A stretch of DNA of 64,000 bases from Streptomyces sp. P9-A2 (GCF_036634175.1 NZ_JAZIFX010000001.1:2604001-2668000); one strand, 5' to 3'. Positions 55,003 to 63,863 are shown, counted from the first letter of the stretch. Program-made: numbers and translations. Notes: generated by a model from the letters alone, not told the origin.

Positions 55003-56217
55003 GTGACGGACTCGCCGCGGCCGAACAGCCATCACGGAACACCGCTTCCCCCGGCCTCGTCGCCGGGAACCGGCACACCGACGACCGGTACGCCGGGGAG
55101 CGGGGCGCCGGGCTCCGGCAAGCGGCGGGACGCGTTCTTCGACAACGCCAAGTACCTGGCGATCGTGCTGGTGGCCGTAGGCCACTTCTGGGAGCCCATC
55201 AAGGACGACAGCCAGTCCCTCCAGGCCGCGTACACCGTCGTGTACGCCTTCCACATGCCGGCCTTCATCATCATCTCCGGCTTCTTCTCGCGCAGCTTCG
55301 ACATGCGCCCCGACCGGCTGCGGCGGCTGATCACCGGCATCGTCGTGCCGTACATCGTCTTCGAGACGGCCTACTCGCTCTTCAAGCGGGTCGTCGACAA
55401 CGACCCGCAGCATGAGATCAGCCTTCTCGACCCCTGGTATCTGACCTGGTTCCTGGGCGCGCTGTTCATCTGGCGGCTGACCACGCCGATCTGGAAGGCG
55501 GTGCGCCACCCGCTGCCGCTGGCGCTCGGCATCGCCATGCTGGCGAGCGCCTCCCCGCAGATCGGCAACGACCTCGATCTGCAGCGCGTCCTGCAGTTCC
55601 TGCCGTACTTCGTGCTCGGTCTGTGCATGAGGCCCGAGCACTTCAACCTGGTACGCCGCCGGTCGGTGCGGATCCTGTCGGTGCCCGTGTTCGTCTCCGC
55701 GCTCGCACTCGCCTGGCCTCCGGGGGTGCTCGGCGGAACCGGGTGGTTCTACCACCGTGACTCCGCTCAGGAGCTGGGCGCGCCGTGGTGGGCCGGCCCG
55801 GTGATGACGCTGGTGCTGTTCGGCTGCTGCCTGTTGCTGACGGCCTGCTTCTTCTCCTGGGTGCCGGGCCGCCACATGTGGTTCACGGCACTCGGCGCGG
55901 GCACCCTGTACGGCTATCTGCTGCACGGCTTCGTGATGAGGGCCGGTGAGTACCGGGGCTGGTTCGAGCCCTCGGTGCTGCATGGGCCGGCCGGCGCGGT
56001 CGCCGTGACCTTGTTCGCGGCGGTCCTGGTGACGTTCCTGTGCTCCAGGCCGGTGCGGCGGGTCTTCCGGTTCGTGATGGAGCCGAGGATGGAGTGGGCC
56101 TTCAAGCGCGACGCGGCCGAACCGGCCCGCGGGCACGGGCACGGGCACGGAGAGAAACCGGCGAAGCAGGAGGCCGGGGAGACGCGGGAGACGCCTCAGG
56201 AACAGGTCTCTGCCTAG
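55003..56217 (+). CDS. Acyltransferase family 3 membrane protein
   Basis: 404 residues from GTG 55003 (GGGTGG five bases upstream; an ATG at 54952 in frame has no such site). A Pro/Thr/Gly-rich cytosolic leader of about 40 residues precedes about ten transmembrane helices. Landmarks are FDNAKYLAIVLVAVGHFWEP with the family's early His, FHMPAFIIISGFFSRS, and WFLGALFIWRL. The C-terminus is charged with a His/Gly stretch (GHGHGHGEKP). Family 3 proteins O-acylate polysaccharides or lipids at the membrane; the substrate is unknown. Possibly a surface-polymer modifier. Confidence 0.9.
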   Translation: MTDSPRPNSHHGTPLPPASSPGTGTPTTGTPGSGAPGSGKRRDAFFDNAKYLAIVLVAVGHFWEPIKDDSQSLQAAYTVVYAFHMPAFIIISGFFSRSFDMRPDRLRRLITGIVVPYIVFETAYSLFKRVVDNDPQHEISLLDPWYLTWFLGALFIWRLTTPIWKAVRHPLPLALGIAMLASASPQIGNDLDLQRVLQFLPYFVLGLCMRPEHFNLVRRRSVRILSVPVFVSALALAWPPGVLGGTGWFYHRDSAQELGAPWWAGPVMTLVLFGCCLLLTACFFSWVPGRHMWFTALGAGTLYGYLLHGFVMRAGEYRGWFEPSVLHGPAGAVAVTLFAAVLVTFLCSRPVRRVFRFVMEPRMEWAFKRDAAEPARGHGHGHGEKPAKQEAGETRETPQEQVSA

Positions 56218-56332
56218 AAGGGCGCTGAAGATCTTGCTCAGGCCGCCCGGTTGATACCGATTACCGGCAAATGTCAATCGGCATGAACCGGCGCGGGACG
56301 GGCGTGATTTCAAGATCTTCAGGACGCTTCTA
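56215..56332. repeat. 22-bp inverted repeat including both stop codons of convergent genes
   Basis: Arms 56215-56236 (TAGAAGGGCGCTGAAGATCT...) and 56311-56332 match with four mismatches. Each arm begins with the TAG stop of the gene that runs into it. May act as a bidirectional terminator. Confidence 0.75.
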
Positions 56333-56860
56333 GTCGGCCGCATCGCGGTGCAGTGGGCTGGGCCGGTGCGTCCGGTCGGCCGGCCGGGCCGGCCGCTCGC
56401 CCGCCACGAGGCCGAGGAGTGTGCGCATCCGCGTGTACTTCTCGGTCAGTCGTGTGCGGGTCGCCCCGTCGAGTACCGCCAGCCGCGCCGGATCGGCGTT
56501 GTGGGCCAGGTCCGCCTCTTTCACCAGCAGTGCGCCCGGGGTCGCGAGGATGCGGGCCGCGTACACCTCGGGCGGCTCCCCGGACCGTTTGGTGACCGCG
56601 AGGACGATGTCCCTGGTCCGGCGGGTCAGTGCCGCTTCCCGGAGCCACTCCTGTGACAGCTTGCCGTCCTCGACGGCGTCGTGCAGCCAGGCCGCCGCGA
56701 TCTGCTCCTCGTCGCCACCGCGCGCCCGGACGCCCTCGGCGACGGCCCGGAGGTGCTCGGCGTACGGCACGCCCGCCTTGTCGGTCTGTCCTTCGTGCAC
56801 GGCACGGGCGGTGGCCTCGATCTGGGCCGTTGTCAGCAGGTTGCGCGGTGTCCCGGTCAC
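56330..56860 (-). CDS. Small HD-domain hydrolase, SpoT/MESH1-like
   Basis: 176 residues, one HD domain: an early His in AVHEGQTDKAGVPYAEHL, the HD pair in AAWLHDAVEDG, and a late conserved motif VKEADLAHNADPARL that parallels the KxxDxxxN of SpoT/MESH1 hydrolases. This suggests hydrolysis of (p)ppGpp or related nucleotides, by similarity only. There is no synthetase or regulatory domain. The GTG start has its GGAGG very close, so the start is uncertain. It converges on the acyltransferase. Confidence 0.7.
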   Translation of the reverse strand: MTGTPRNLLTTAQIEATARAVHEGQTDKAGVPYAEHLRAVAEGVRARGGDEEQIAAAWLHDAVEDGKLSQEWLREAALTRRTRDIVLAVTKRSGEPPEVYAARILATPGALLVKEADLAHNADPARLAVLDGATRTRLTEKYTRMRTLLGLVAGERPARPADRTHRPSPLHRDAAD

Positions 56861-56998
56861 CCCTCCAGTGTCCCCCTCGTGCGGTGCCGCGCGGGCTGGA
56901 GGGGGTCAGGCGAGTGGCGCCGGGCACAGGTGCGGCGCGGGCACAGGTGCGGGTGTGGGCATGGGTGCGGCCGTGGCCCTCGTCCCCGCCCCGTCCGG

Positions 56999-58177
56999 TC
57001 AGCGGGTCGCGGCGGCCGTGGGGCCCTCGCGGCAGATCAGCAGGAGCGCCCGGTCGTCGTTGACGTCCTTGGCGACCGCTTCGATGAGGTGCCAGGCCGC
57101 TCCGTGGAAGCCGCCGGCGACATAACGGTCGGCCTCGCCGGTGAGGCGGTCGATGCCTTCGACGATGTCCCGGTCCGACGTCTCCACCAGGCCGTCGGTG
57201 AACAGCATCAGCACGTCGCCGGCGCGCAGCGAGCCCTTCACCGGGTCGAACTGGGCACCGTCGTACACGCCGAGGAGCGGGCCGTCGCCCGTCTTCTCCT
57301 CCCATTTCCCGCTGCCCGCGCTGAGTTGCAGGCCCGGCGGGTGCCCGGCGGAGTACAGCTCGTAGTCGCCGGAGTCCAGGTCGAGGACGAGGTGGATGGA
57401 GGTGGCGAAGCCCTCCTCCCATTCCTGGCGGAGCAGGTAGCCGTTGGCGGCCGGCAGGAAGGCGTGCGGCGGGAGGCTGCCGAGCAGGCCGCCGAAGGCG
57501 CCGGACAGCAGCAGGGCGCGCGATCCGGCGTCCATGCCTTTGCCGGACACGTCGGTCAGGACGACTTCCAGCGTGCGCCCGCCGTTGGTGCGGGCGGCGA
57601 CCACGAAGTCGCCCGAGAAGGACTGGCCTCCCGCGGGGCGCAGGGACATCTCCCGGTGCCATCCGCTCGGCAGGGCCGGCAACTGGCTCTGGACGCGAAT
57701 GCGTTCACGCAGGTCGAACAGCATGGTGCCGCCGCGCCGCCAGGGCACGCCCACCCGGCTGCGGAACTGGGCGACGACCAGGCCGAAGAAGCCTCCGGCG
57801 GCCACGACGAGGACGACGCCGGGGGTGACCCGGGAGGCGCCCTCGGTGTACGGGCCGAGTCGGACGGCCTCGACTATCAGCGCGGTCGCCGCCGCCGCGT
57901 ACAGGCCGAGCAGACTCGCCGGGCGCAGCAGCAGCCCGCCGGCGACGATCGGCAGGACCAGTGCGGACGGCGCGAACCACACGGAGTTGGCGAGGGTCGC
58001 CACCGAGATGAGCGGGATCGTCAGCAGCAGTCCGGCAAGCGCTATCCAGTCGGAGCCGTCCCCGCGGAAGTAGTCGACGGCAGCCCGGCGCACGCCGACG
58101 CGGGCCCGGTGCCATTGCTTCTTCACCCGGGCCGTCAGCGTGTCGGCTTCTGCGCGCCTCTCTCGTCCTGCTGCCAT
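56999..58177 (-). CDS. PP2C-type (SpoIIE/RsbU) protein phosphatase with membrane N-terminus
   Basis: 392 residues. About four transmembrane segments lie in residues 45-140 (WIALAGLLLTIPLISVATLA, VVLVVAAGGFFGLVVAQF). A SpoIIE domain spans 165-385: GQSFSGDFVVAARTN, VVLTDVSGKGMDAG, YSAGHPPGLQ, VLMLFTDGLVETSDR, DDRALLLICR, the Asp set that binds the two metals. Such phosphatases act on anti-sigma-factor antagonists or similar phosphoproteins. No GAF/PAS sensor domain is present, so the signal probably comes through the membrane part. Confidence 0.9.
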   Translation of the reverse strand: MAAGRERRAEADTLTARVKKQWHRARVGVRRAAVDYFRGDGSDWIALAGLLLTIPLISVATLANSVWFAPSALVLPIVAGGLLLRPASLLGLYAAAATALIVEAVRLGPYTEGASRVTPGVVLVVAAGGFFGLVVAQFRSRVGVPWRRGGTMLFDLRERIRVQSQLPALPSGWHREMSLRPAGGQSFSGDFVVAARTNGGRTLEVVLTDVSGKGMDAGSRALLLSGAFGGLLGSLPPHAFLPAANGYLLRQEWEEGFATSIHLVLDLDSGDYELYSAGHPPGLQLSAGSGKWEEKTGDGPLLGVYDGAQFDPVKGSLRAGDVLMLFTDGLVETSDRDIVEGIDRLTGEADRYVAGGFHGAAWHLIEAVAKDVNDDRALLLICREGPTAAATR

Positions 58178-58304
58178 TAGTTCGGGACCCTATCGATCGG
58201 ACCGGCCACTTGGCACGGGAGGTCCTGGTTGTCCCTCGTCGGGGGACCTGCTGCACAGTCAACTTCACCGGGCGCCGTCGCGGGGAGCGTCCGGCGGAAA
58301 TTGT

Positions 58305-59132
58305 CTACCGGTGTTGGCAGGCGGGGCACCAGAAGAGGTTGCGGGCGGCGAGATCGGCGGTGCGGATCTCGCCGCCGCAGATGTGGCAGGGCCGGTGGGC
58401 CCTGCGGTAGACGTACACCTCGCCGCCGTGGTCGTCGACGCGCGGCGGGCGGCCCATCGCCTCCGGGGTGTGCTGCGGACGGACGGTGTCGATGCGGTTG
58501 TTGCGCACGCCCTCGCGCATCAGCGCGACCAGGTCGGTCCAGATCGCGTCCCACTCGGCGGGGGTGAGGTCCCGGCCCGCCCGGTAGGGGTCGATGCCGT
58601 GCCGGAAGAGAACCTCGGCGCGGTAGACGTTTCCGACGCCGGCGATGACCTTCTGGTCCATGAGGAGCGCGGCGACCGTCGTACGGCTGCGGCTGATCCT
58701 GCGGTACGCGGCGGCCGATTCCGCGTCCGGGCGCAGGGGGTCGGGGCCGAGACGGTCGTGTATCGCCTGCTTCTCGACGCCGGTGATCAGGGCGCAGGTG
58801 GTGGGCCCGCGCAGATCGGCGTACGCGGTGAGGTGCGCGAGGCGCAGGCGGACGGTGTCCGTGGGCGGGGGCGCGGGGGCCGGGCCCAGGGCGACCTTGC
58901 CGAAGAGGCCGAGGTGGATGTGGACCCAGTCGGTGTGCTCGGGGTCGGGGTCGCGGAAGCCGAGGAAGAGGTGCTTGCCGTGGGCGTCGGCGGTGTGCAG
59001 GGGGGCGCGGTCCAGGAGGGCGGCGGCGTCACTGAACTTGCCCTGGGGGCTGGTGACTCGCAGGGGGCTGCCGTCGGCGAAGGCGGCGGCGTAGTCCTCG
59101 GCCAGCCGGTGGATGGTGTGTCCCTCCGGCAC
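58305..59132 (-). CDS. Fpg/Nei-family DNA glycosylase
   Basis: 275 residues from GTG 59132 (PEGHTIHRLAEDY). The Pro2-Glu3 catalytic pair is intact. H2TH region is KVIAGVGNVYRAEVLF; the zinc finger has CHIC ... CPAC at the C-terminus. These enzymes excise oxidised bases. The Nei-type start PEGHTIHR places it among the actinobacterial endonuclease VIII-like proteins. Confidence 0.92.
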   Translation of the reverse strand: MPEGHTIHRLAEDYAAAFADGSPLRVTSPQGKFSDAAALLDRAPLHTADAHGKHLFLGFRDPDPEHTDWVHIHLGLFGKVALGPAPAPPPTDTVRLRLAHLTAYADLRGPTTCALITGVEKQAIHDRLGPDPLRPDAESAAAYRRISRSRTTVAALLMDQKVIAGVGNVYRAEVLFRHGIDPYRAGRDLTPAEWDAIWTDLVALMREGVRNNRIDTVRPQHTPEAMGRPPRVDDHGGEVYVYRRAHRPCHICGGEIRTADLAARNLFWCPACQHR

Positions 59133-59150
59133 GGTTCCGGTCCCCCTCAC

Positions 59151-59185
59151 TGCTCTCGCTGCTCTCGCTGCTCTCGCTGCTCTCT
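59151..59185. repeat. 9-bp tandem repeat TGCTCTCGC
   Basis: Three perfect copies and a partial fourth, upstream of the glycosylase start on its own strand. Confidence 0.9.
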
Positions 59186-59239
59186 GAACGCCCTAGGGCT
59201 GCTGTTCCACGGCCGCCGGTGCCGGCCACGTCCTTGGGC

Positions 59240-59271
59240 CCCGCCGTGGGAGCCATCGCTCCCACGGCGGG
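59240..59271 (-). terminator. Terminator after rpiB
   Basis: 13-bp perfect stem CCCGCCGTGGGAG/CTCCCACGGCGGG, 23 bases past the rpiB stop. Confidence 0.85.
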
Positions 59272-59293
59272 TCGTGGACGGGCCGGTCGCCGG

Positions 59294-59779
59294 TTACTGC
59301 TGGGGGTGGTGGGGCGGGATCGGGGGGAGATCGCCGGTGGTCTCGTAGACCGCGAGCATGTCGATGCGGCGGCTGTGGCGATCGTCGCCCGAGAACGGGG
59401 TGCCCAGGAAGATCTCGACGAACTTCGTCGCCTCGTCCGTGGTGTGCATGCGCGCACCCACCGCGACCACGTTGGCGTCGTTGTGCGTGCGGCCCAGCGC
59501 CGCGGTCTCCTCGCTCCAGGCCAGGGCCGCCCGTACGCCCTTCACCTTGTTCGCGGCGATCTGCTCGCCGTTGCCGGAGCCGCCGATCACGATGCCGAGG
59601 CTGCCGGGGTCGGCGGCGGTCCGCTCGGCCGCGCGGAGACAGAAGGGCGGGTAGTCGTCCTGGGCGTCGTAGATGTGGGGCCCGCAGTCGACGGGCTCGT
59701 GACCCGCCTCCTTGAGCCACGTGGCGAGGTGGTTCTTGAGTTCGTATCCGGCATGGTCGGAACCGAGGTACACGCGCAT
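59294..59779 (-). CDS. rpiB: Ribose-5-phosphate isomerase B
   Basis: 161 residues from ATG 59779 (MRVYLGSDHAGYELK). The active-site loop GGSGNGEQIAANK has Glu72, as in the mycobacterial enzyme, where Glu replaces the Cys of the E. coli type. THNDANVVAVGARM is the second conserved segment. It interconverts ribose-5- and ribulose-5-phosphate. Confidence 0.95.
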   Translation of the reverse strand: MRVYLGSDHAGYELKNHLATWLKEAGHEPVDCGPHIYDAQDDYPPFCLRAAERTAADPGSLGIVIGGSGNGEQIAANKVKGVRAALAWSEETAALGRTHNDANVVAVGARMHTTDEATKFVEIFLGTPFSGDDRHSRRIDMLAVYETTGDLPPIPPHHPQQ

Positions 59780-60068
59780 GCTTCCGAGTGTGACACGGCG
59801 GATCGCACGCGGGCGCGCCGGGGCAGCCGGGGCAGGGGGCAACGGCGCCGACGGCACCCGCGGCGAGCGCCGTGCCGTCGGCGGCCACGAGCACGGTAGG
59901 CGGCGGACGCCGTTCTGCCCGCGCCCGCCCTCCCTCCCGAGCCGGCGCGGAGCGGCCGGCACGACGAGGTCCCGCACGGCGGGGTCCGAGGGCTCCTCCG
60001 GCGGCAGGGGCTGACCGGGTCCCCGGCGGGGCCGCACGGTGAGACCGCCGGGCGTCCCGGGAACGCGG
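59780..60068. other. Intergenic, no gene recognised
   Basis: About 290 bases of very high GC between rpiB and the bioY terminator. Reverse frames are open but show no recognisable protein. Confidence 0.35.
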
Positions 60069-60113
60069 AAGGAGGCCGGCCGGGCGCTGTACGCACGCCC
60101 TGCCGGCCTCCTC
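60069..60113 (-). terminator. Hairpin after bioY
   Basis: Stem AAGGAGGCCGGC/TGCCGGCCTCCTCCTT with inner GGGCG/CGCCC, 54 bases past bioY. Confidence 0.7.
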
Positions 60114-60166
60114 CTTCTTCTGCTCTTTAGCTCTTTCGCTGCGGATCGGTTCGCAGGGGCCGGCCG

Positions 60167-60772
60167 TCAGCGCTTGTTGACGAACCGCCAGGCGGTGGGC
60201 AGCACGCCCATGGCCAGCGCCGCCTTCAGGGCGTCACCGATGAGGAACGGGGTGAGGCCGGCCGCGATCGCGGCGGAAGCGGACATGCCGGTGGCCAGCG
60301 CCAGGTAGGGCACGCCGACGGCGTAGATGACCGCCGAGCCGAGCAGCATGGTGCCCGCGGTCCGCCAGACGGAGCGGTCGGCACCGCGGCGGGCGAGGGA
60401 GCCCACGACGACCGCGGCCAGCAGCATGCCCAGGACATAACCGAACGACGGCATCCCGATGCCGGACCCGCCCTCGGCGAACCACGGCACACCGGCGGCG
60501 CCCGCCATCGCGTACAGCGCGAGGGCGAACAGACCGCGCCGGGCGCCGAGGGTGGTGCCGACGAGCAGCGCGGCGAAGGTCTGACCGGTCACCGGGACCG
60601 GGGATCCCGGGACGGGGACGACGAACTGGGCGGCGATACCGGTGAGCGCGGCACCTCCGACCACGAGTGCCACGTCCCGTACGCGGGACGCCGGGACGAG
60701 GTCGGCGAGGACCAGACCGGCTCGGGTTCCGCCCTGCTGGTGCAGAGCGGATGTGGCGGCTGCGGTGCTCAT
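60167..60772 (-). CDS. bioY: Biotin transporter S component BioY
   Basis: 201 residues with about six transmembrane helices. BioY landmarks are VPVPGSPVPVTGQTFAALLVG, GMPSFGYVLGMLLAA and TPFLIGDALKAALA. It binds biotin at the membrane and works alone or with an ECF module; no ecfA or ecfT gene is beside it. The gene starts about 325 bases from the leader-peptide ORF on the other strand. Confidence 0.93.
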   Translation of the reverse strand: MSTAAATSALHQQGGTRAGLVLADLVPASRVRDVALVVGGAALTGIAAQFVVPVPGSPVPVTGQTFAALLVGTTLGARRGLFALALYAMAGAAGVPWFAEGGSGIGMPSFGYVLGMLLAAVVVGSLARRGADRSVWRTAGTMLLGSAVIYAVGVPYLALATGMSASAAIAAGLTPFLIGDALKAALAMGVLPTAWRFVNKR

Positions 60773-61097
60773 GGGGACTCCGCGGAGGCGAGGACGGTTG
60801 GGGACACGGCGACGCTATCCCAGCGCCCTCGTGCCGATCACCGTCAGCGCTCGACAAAGGCTCCGGCACGCCCGTGGTGGGCTCCGGACAAAGAACGCCC
60901 GCCAACCGGGGCGCGGCGTGATGCCGGTCACTGAGGTCACGTGGTCTCTCCTACAGGACCCGGCCCGGCGGCGCCTGTAGGGTCCCGCCAAAGCGGGCGG
61001 GCGAGGCCTTCACCGCCGGCTCGTGTGCGGGCCGTCGTCGTCTCGCCCGTCGGTCGCCGTCTGGGCAGCGCGGAACCGTTTTGCTAGCTTCACTCAC
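60773..61097. other. Intergenic between divergent bioY and leader-peptide ORF
   Basis: About 325 bases. It contains a direct repeat GGCTCCGG (60861, 60886) and a dyad CCTACAGG...CCTGTAGG at about 60951-60980. TAGCTT at 61085-61090 could be the -10 for the leader ORF. No biotin operator was identified. Confidence 0.35.
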
Positions 61098-61181
61098 ATG
61101 GTCGCCCAGTCCCGGAACTTCACCACGCGTCGCCATGTCGACCTGGGCCGCGTGGGCACGGCCGCCCGTCGCCTCCCCTAG
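61098..61181 (+). CDS. Leader peptide of the actinobacterial RRHVDL type
   Basis: 27 residues: MVAQSRNFTTRRHVDLGRVG and TAARRLP. Short ORFs with RRHVDL lie upstream of sulfur-metabolism genes in actinomycetes and are thought to control them through translation. It is very close to a -10-like TAGCTT, so the mRNA may be leaderless. The usual Cys near the end is absent here. The regulated gene should be the TauD-type dioxygenase downstream, but a tnpB element lies between. Confidence 0.65.
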   Translation: MVAQSRNFTTRRHVDLGRVGTAARRLP

Positions 61182-61473
61182 CGAGGCGGGCAGGCGGAGC
61201 GGATCCGTCGCGCCTCGGTCTCCCACGACGGCGCAGTGTCGGACCCCGTTCCCGAGGACGTTCCCCATGCTTCGAACCGCGGCACCTCCCTCCCCTCGCC
61301 GTCGATCCTGACGGCTTGCCGCCCAAGAACGCCACAAAGGCGCTAAGAGCCGCCACGCACTGATCGTCGAACGACGCCGAGACGGTCACCGCCCCACCAG
61401 CGCCCTCAACGAACACAAAGCTGGTCTTCGACGTCTTGAATGCTCTCCCTCATGAGCGGGGGAGATTCCTGGC
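61182..61473. other. Intergenic between leader peptide and tnpB
   Basis: About 290 bases. The reverse frame from about 61440 (FKTSKTSFVFVEGAGGAVTV) is coding-like but matches nothing I know. It contains the right-end hairpin CTCCCTCATGAGCGGGGGAG (61443-61462) of the tnpB element. Confidence 0.4.
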
Positions 61474-62760
61474 TCACGCCGCTTGTTCGCTCGGCGAGCG
61501 ATCGAGTCTTACGCGATCAACACCAGCCGGGTTCAGACCTGCCCGGACGAGCATCACGCGGGCGGAGTTCTTGTCCCGGGGGGAGACGGCTCCGCACGCG
61601 GTGCAGGTATAGGTGCGTTCCGACAGCGGCAGTGCGTGCTTGGCTCTCGCTCCGCACCGGGCGCAGTCCATGGTGGTGTGTGCGGGATGCACCAGGCGCA
61701 CGTCCCGCCCGTGCTTGCGGCTCATCTCGAGCAGGGCCCGCTTGGTGGCGCCGATCGCCGCGTCGGCTGCCTTGCGGGCCATGCTGGTCCGGGCGAGGAA
61801 CTTCGGGCGGAAGTCCTCTACCGCGATCACGTCATGGTCGCGCACGATCTTCTTGGCCCACTTGCGGGCGGTGTCCTGCCGCTGCCGGGCGATCTTCGTG
61901 TACGCCTTCGCCCGCAGTCTCTTCGCCTCCCGGTATCCCTTCGAGGCGGCCTGCCCCCTGGCAGGTCTGCGGCGGGCCGTCATCCGGTCGTAACGGGTCA
62001 GCTTCTCCTTGGCCTTGTGGCCGTGCCGGGCGTGCGGGAGATCGTGGGCGTCGCTGGTGGTGGTCGCCGTCTCCCGCACGCCCCAGTCGATGCCGATCAC
62101 CGCACCGGCCGAAGGGAGCAACTGCACCACGGCGGGGACGACGAAGGAGGCGTACCAGTGGCCGAGGCTGTCGCGATAGACCCGCACGCTCGACGGCTCG
62201 TCCGGCAGCGCACGCGACCACACCACCCCCATCGCGATGCCGCCCGCGAGGTGCAGACGCCCGCCCCTGAGCCGGAACCCACGCCGCGTGTAGTTCAGCG
62301 TCGGCCGCGACACACGCTTCCTTTTATGCTTCGGCAGACCCGCCCGCCGCCCAAGCGGCAGACGGTCCTTGATGTCCTTAAGGGCCTTCGCGCGAGCCTT
62401 GGCGAAGTCGCGGATGACCTGTTGCTGCACCACCGACGAGCCCACCGCCAGCCAGGGCGTGACCGCACGGGCCCCGGTCAGCATCCGATCCAGCCGGGCG
62501 GGACCACACAACTCCCCCTCCCTGTAAGCCTTCTTCGAACGCGCCACGCACTCGTTCCACACCCACCGACAACGGGCCCACTCCGCCTCCAGCACCGCCC
62601 GAGCGGCCGCCGACACACGCAGCCGATAGGTGTAACGAGCACACCCAACCGCCTCCCCGGCCGCCGCTGCTGACGCCATGCCCTCCCCTTCCAAGACCCC
62701 TCGGCTGCCCCGACCGGAATGCTGTGGCATCCCGAGCCCTCCGACCAGACCATATGAGCG
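61440..62760 (-). mobile_element. Solo tnpB element (IS605/IS1341 type, no tnpA)
   Basis: A TnpB gene with a hairpin beyond its 3' end (61443-61462) and no TnpA. It lies between the leader peptide and the tauD remnant. The left boundary near 62760 is a guess. Movement would need a TnpA in trans. Confidence 0.6.
61474..62679 (-). CDS. tnpB: TnpB RNA-guided nuclease (IS605/IS1341 type)
   Basis: 401 residues from ATG 62679 with GGGGAGGG upstream. RuvC residues are Asp in VIGIDWGVRETATT, Glu in VIAVEDFRPKF and Asp in SPRDKNSARV. The zinc ribbon has CARCG and CTACG. All are intact. It is distinct from the TnpB at 23439 (different N-terminus, and DKNSA rather than DHVGA near the last Asp). A role as RNA-guided nuclease is by family. 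Confidence 0.92.
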   Translation of the reverse strand: MASAAAAGEAVGCARYTYRLRVSAAARAVLEAEWARCRWVWNECVARSKKAYREGELCGPARLDRMLTGARAVTPWLAVGSSVVQQQVIRDFAKARAKALKDIKDRLPLGRRAGLPKHKRKRVSRPTLNYTRRGFRLRGGRLHLAGGIAMGVVWSRALPDEPSSVRVYRDSLGHWYASFVVPAVVQLLPSAGAVIGIDWGVRETATTTSDAHDLPHARHGHKAKEKLTRYDRMTARRRPARGQAASKGYREAKRLRAKAYTKIARQRQDTARKWAKKIVRDHDVIAVEDFRPKFLARTSMARKAADAAIGATKRALLEMSRKHGRDVRLVHPAHTTMDCARCGARAKHALPLSERTYTCTACGAVSPRDKNSARVMLVRAGLNPAGVDRVRLDRSPSEQAA

Positions 62761-62910
62761 ACTGCCGCACACCCGTGCCTCGATCACACGGACACCACCC
62801 GAACCGGCGAACGAAAGCACACGCGTTCTCATCCGAGCTCCGTCAGACAGTTGCCCAGGCGCTCCACGCCCAAGACCGGGCACGGCAGCGCACCGCGACA
62901 CGGCACCCGG

Positions 62911-63756
62911 ATGCGATACCTCCCCGGCATCAACCCTCGCAAGAGACGGGTGAACCTCGACGACGTGGGCCAGCAGGCGTTCGCCCGCAACTTCGGCGAC
63001 CTCACCACCGCGCACCCGACGGTGGGCGCCGTCGCCGACGCCCCCAACGTGCTGCCCGTGGACAGCGAAGGGGGCCGCGCCGCCAACAACTGGCACACGG
63101 ACGTCACCTTCGTCCTCAACCCGCCGCAGGCCAGCACCCTGCGCAGCATCACCGTCCCGCCCTACGGCGGCGAGACGCTGATCTCGAACTCGGCCGCCGC
63201 CTACCGCAATCTGCCCGAGCCGCTGCGCCGGCTCGCCGACACCCTGTGGGCCGAGCACACCAACGACTACGACTACGCCGTCGCGGACGAGGCGATCGAC
63301 GAGAGGGAGGCGGCCCGGCGCGCCCAGTTCACCTCGATCAAGTACCGCACCGTCCACCCGGTCGTCCGCGTCCACCCGCTGACCGGTGAACGCGGCCTGT
63401 TCATCGGTGGGTTCGCGCAGCGGATCGTGGGCCTGTCGCCGGGCGAGTCCCGCAAGGTCCTCGACCTGCTGCAGGCGTACATCACCCGGCCGGAGAACGT
63501 GCTGCGGTGGCGCTGGTCGCCGAACCAGCTCGTGCTGTTCGACAACCGCATCACCCAGCACTACGCCATCGACAACTACGACGGCCGGCCGCGCCGTCCG
63601 CACCGGGTGACGGTCGCAGGTGACGTTCCGGTCGGTATCGACGGCAGGGTGAGCCACTCGATCGAGGGGGACGCCTCGCACTACACGTCGGTCGCGGAGC
63701 AGGCCGCCGACGTACTGAGGACGGAGGCGGCGGGCGACCCCGTGGCCGCCGCGTGA
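62911..63756 (+). pseudogene. TauD/TfdA-type Fe(II)/2-oxoglutarate dioxygenase lacking its N-terminus
   Basis: 281 residues can be read from ATG 62911. The iron ligands are present: HxD in NNWHTDVTF (His at residue 62, against about 99 in E. coli TauD) and the distal His in NRITQHYAIDNY; the oxoglutarate Arg is in PRRPHRVTV. The family's first strands, with the (V/F)xFRxQ segment, are replaced by unrelated sequence (MRYLPGINPRKRRVN), so about 40-70 residues are missing. Members release sulfite or sulfate from taurine, sulfonates or alkyl sulfates. The tnpB element probably caused the truncation. Confidence 0.75.
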
Positions 63757-63769
63757 GCGACCGGGCATT

Positions 63770-63797
63770 GGCCGGTCACCCGGCCGGGTGACCGGCC
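63770..63797. terminator. Terminator after the dioxygenase
   Basis: A perfect 28-bp palindrome GGCCGGTCACCCGG/CCGGGTGACCGGCC, 13 bases past the stop; GGCCGGGTGACC recurs twice more downstream. Confidence 0.8.
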
Positions 63798-63863
63798 GGG
63801 TGACCGGCCGAGCATCGGCGGGGTGACCGGATCGCCACCCTCCGCATGACACGTGTCCACATG

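Noticed and set aside
59780..60068. Hypothetical gene upstream of rpiB
   Set aside because: Open in the reverse strand but very Pro/Arg-rich without a supported start or any recognisable domain.
60773..61097. Biotin-responsive operator or riboswitch for bioY
   Set aside because: No BirA/BioQ-like palindrome could be identified with confidence, and no riboswitch class is known for biotin.
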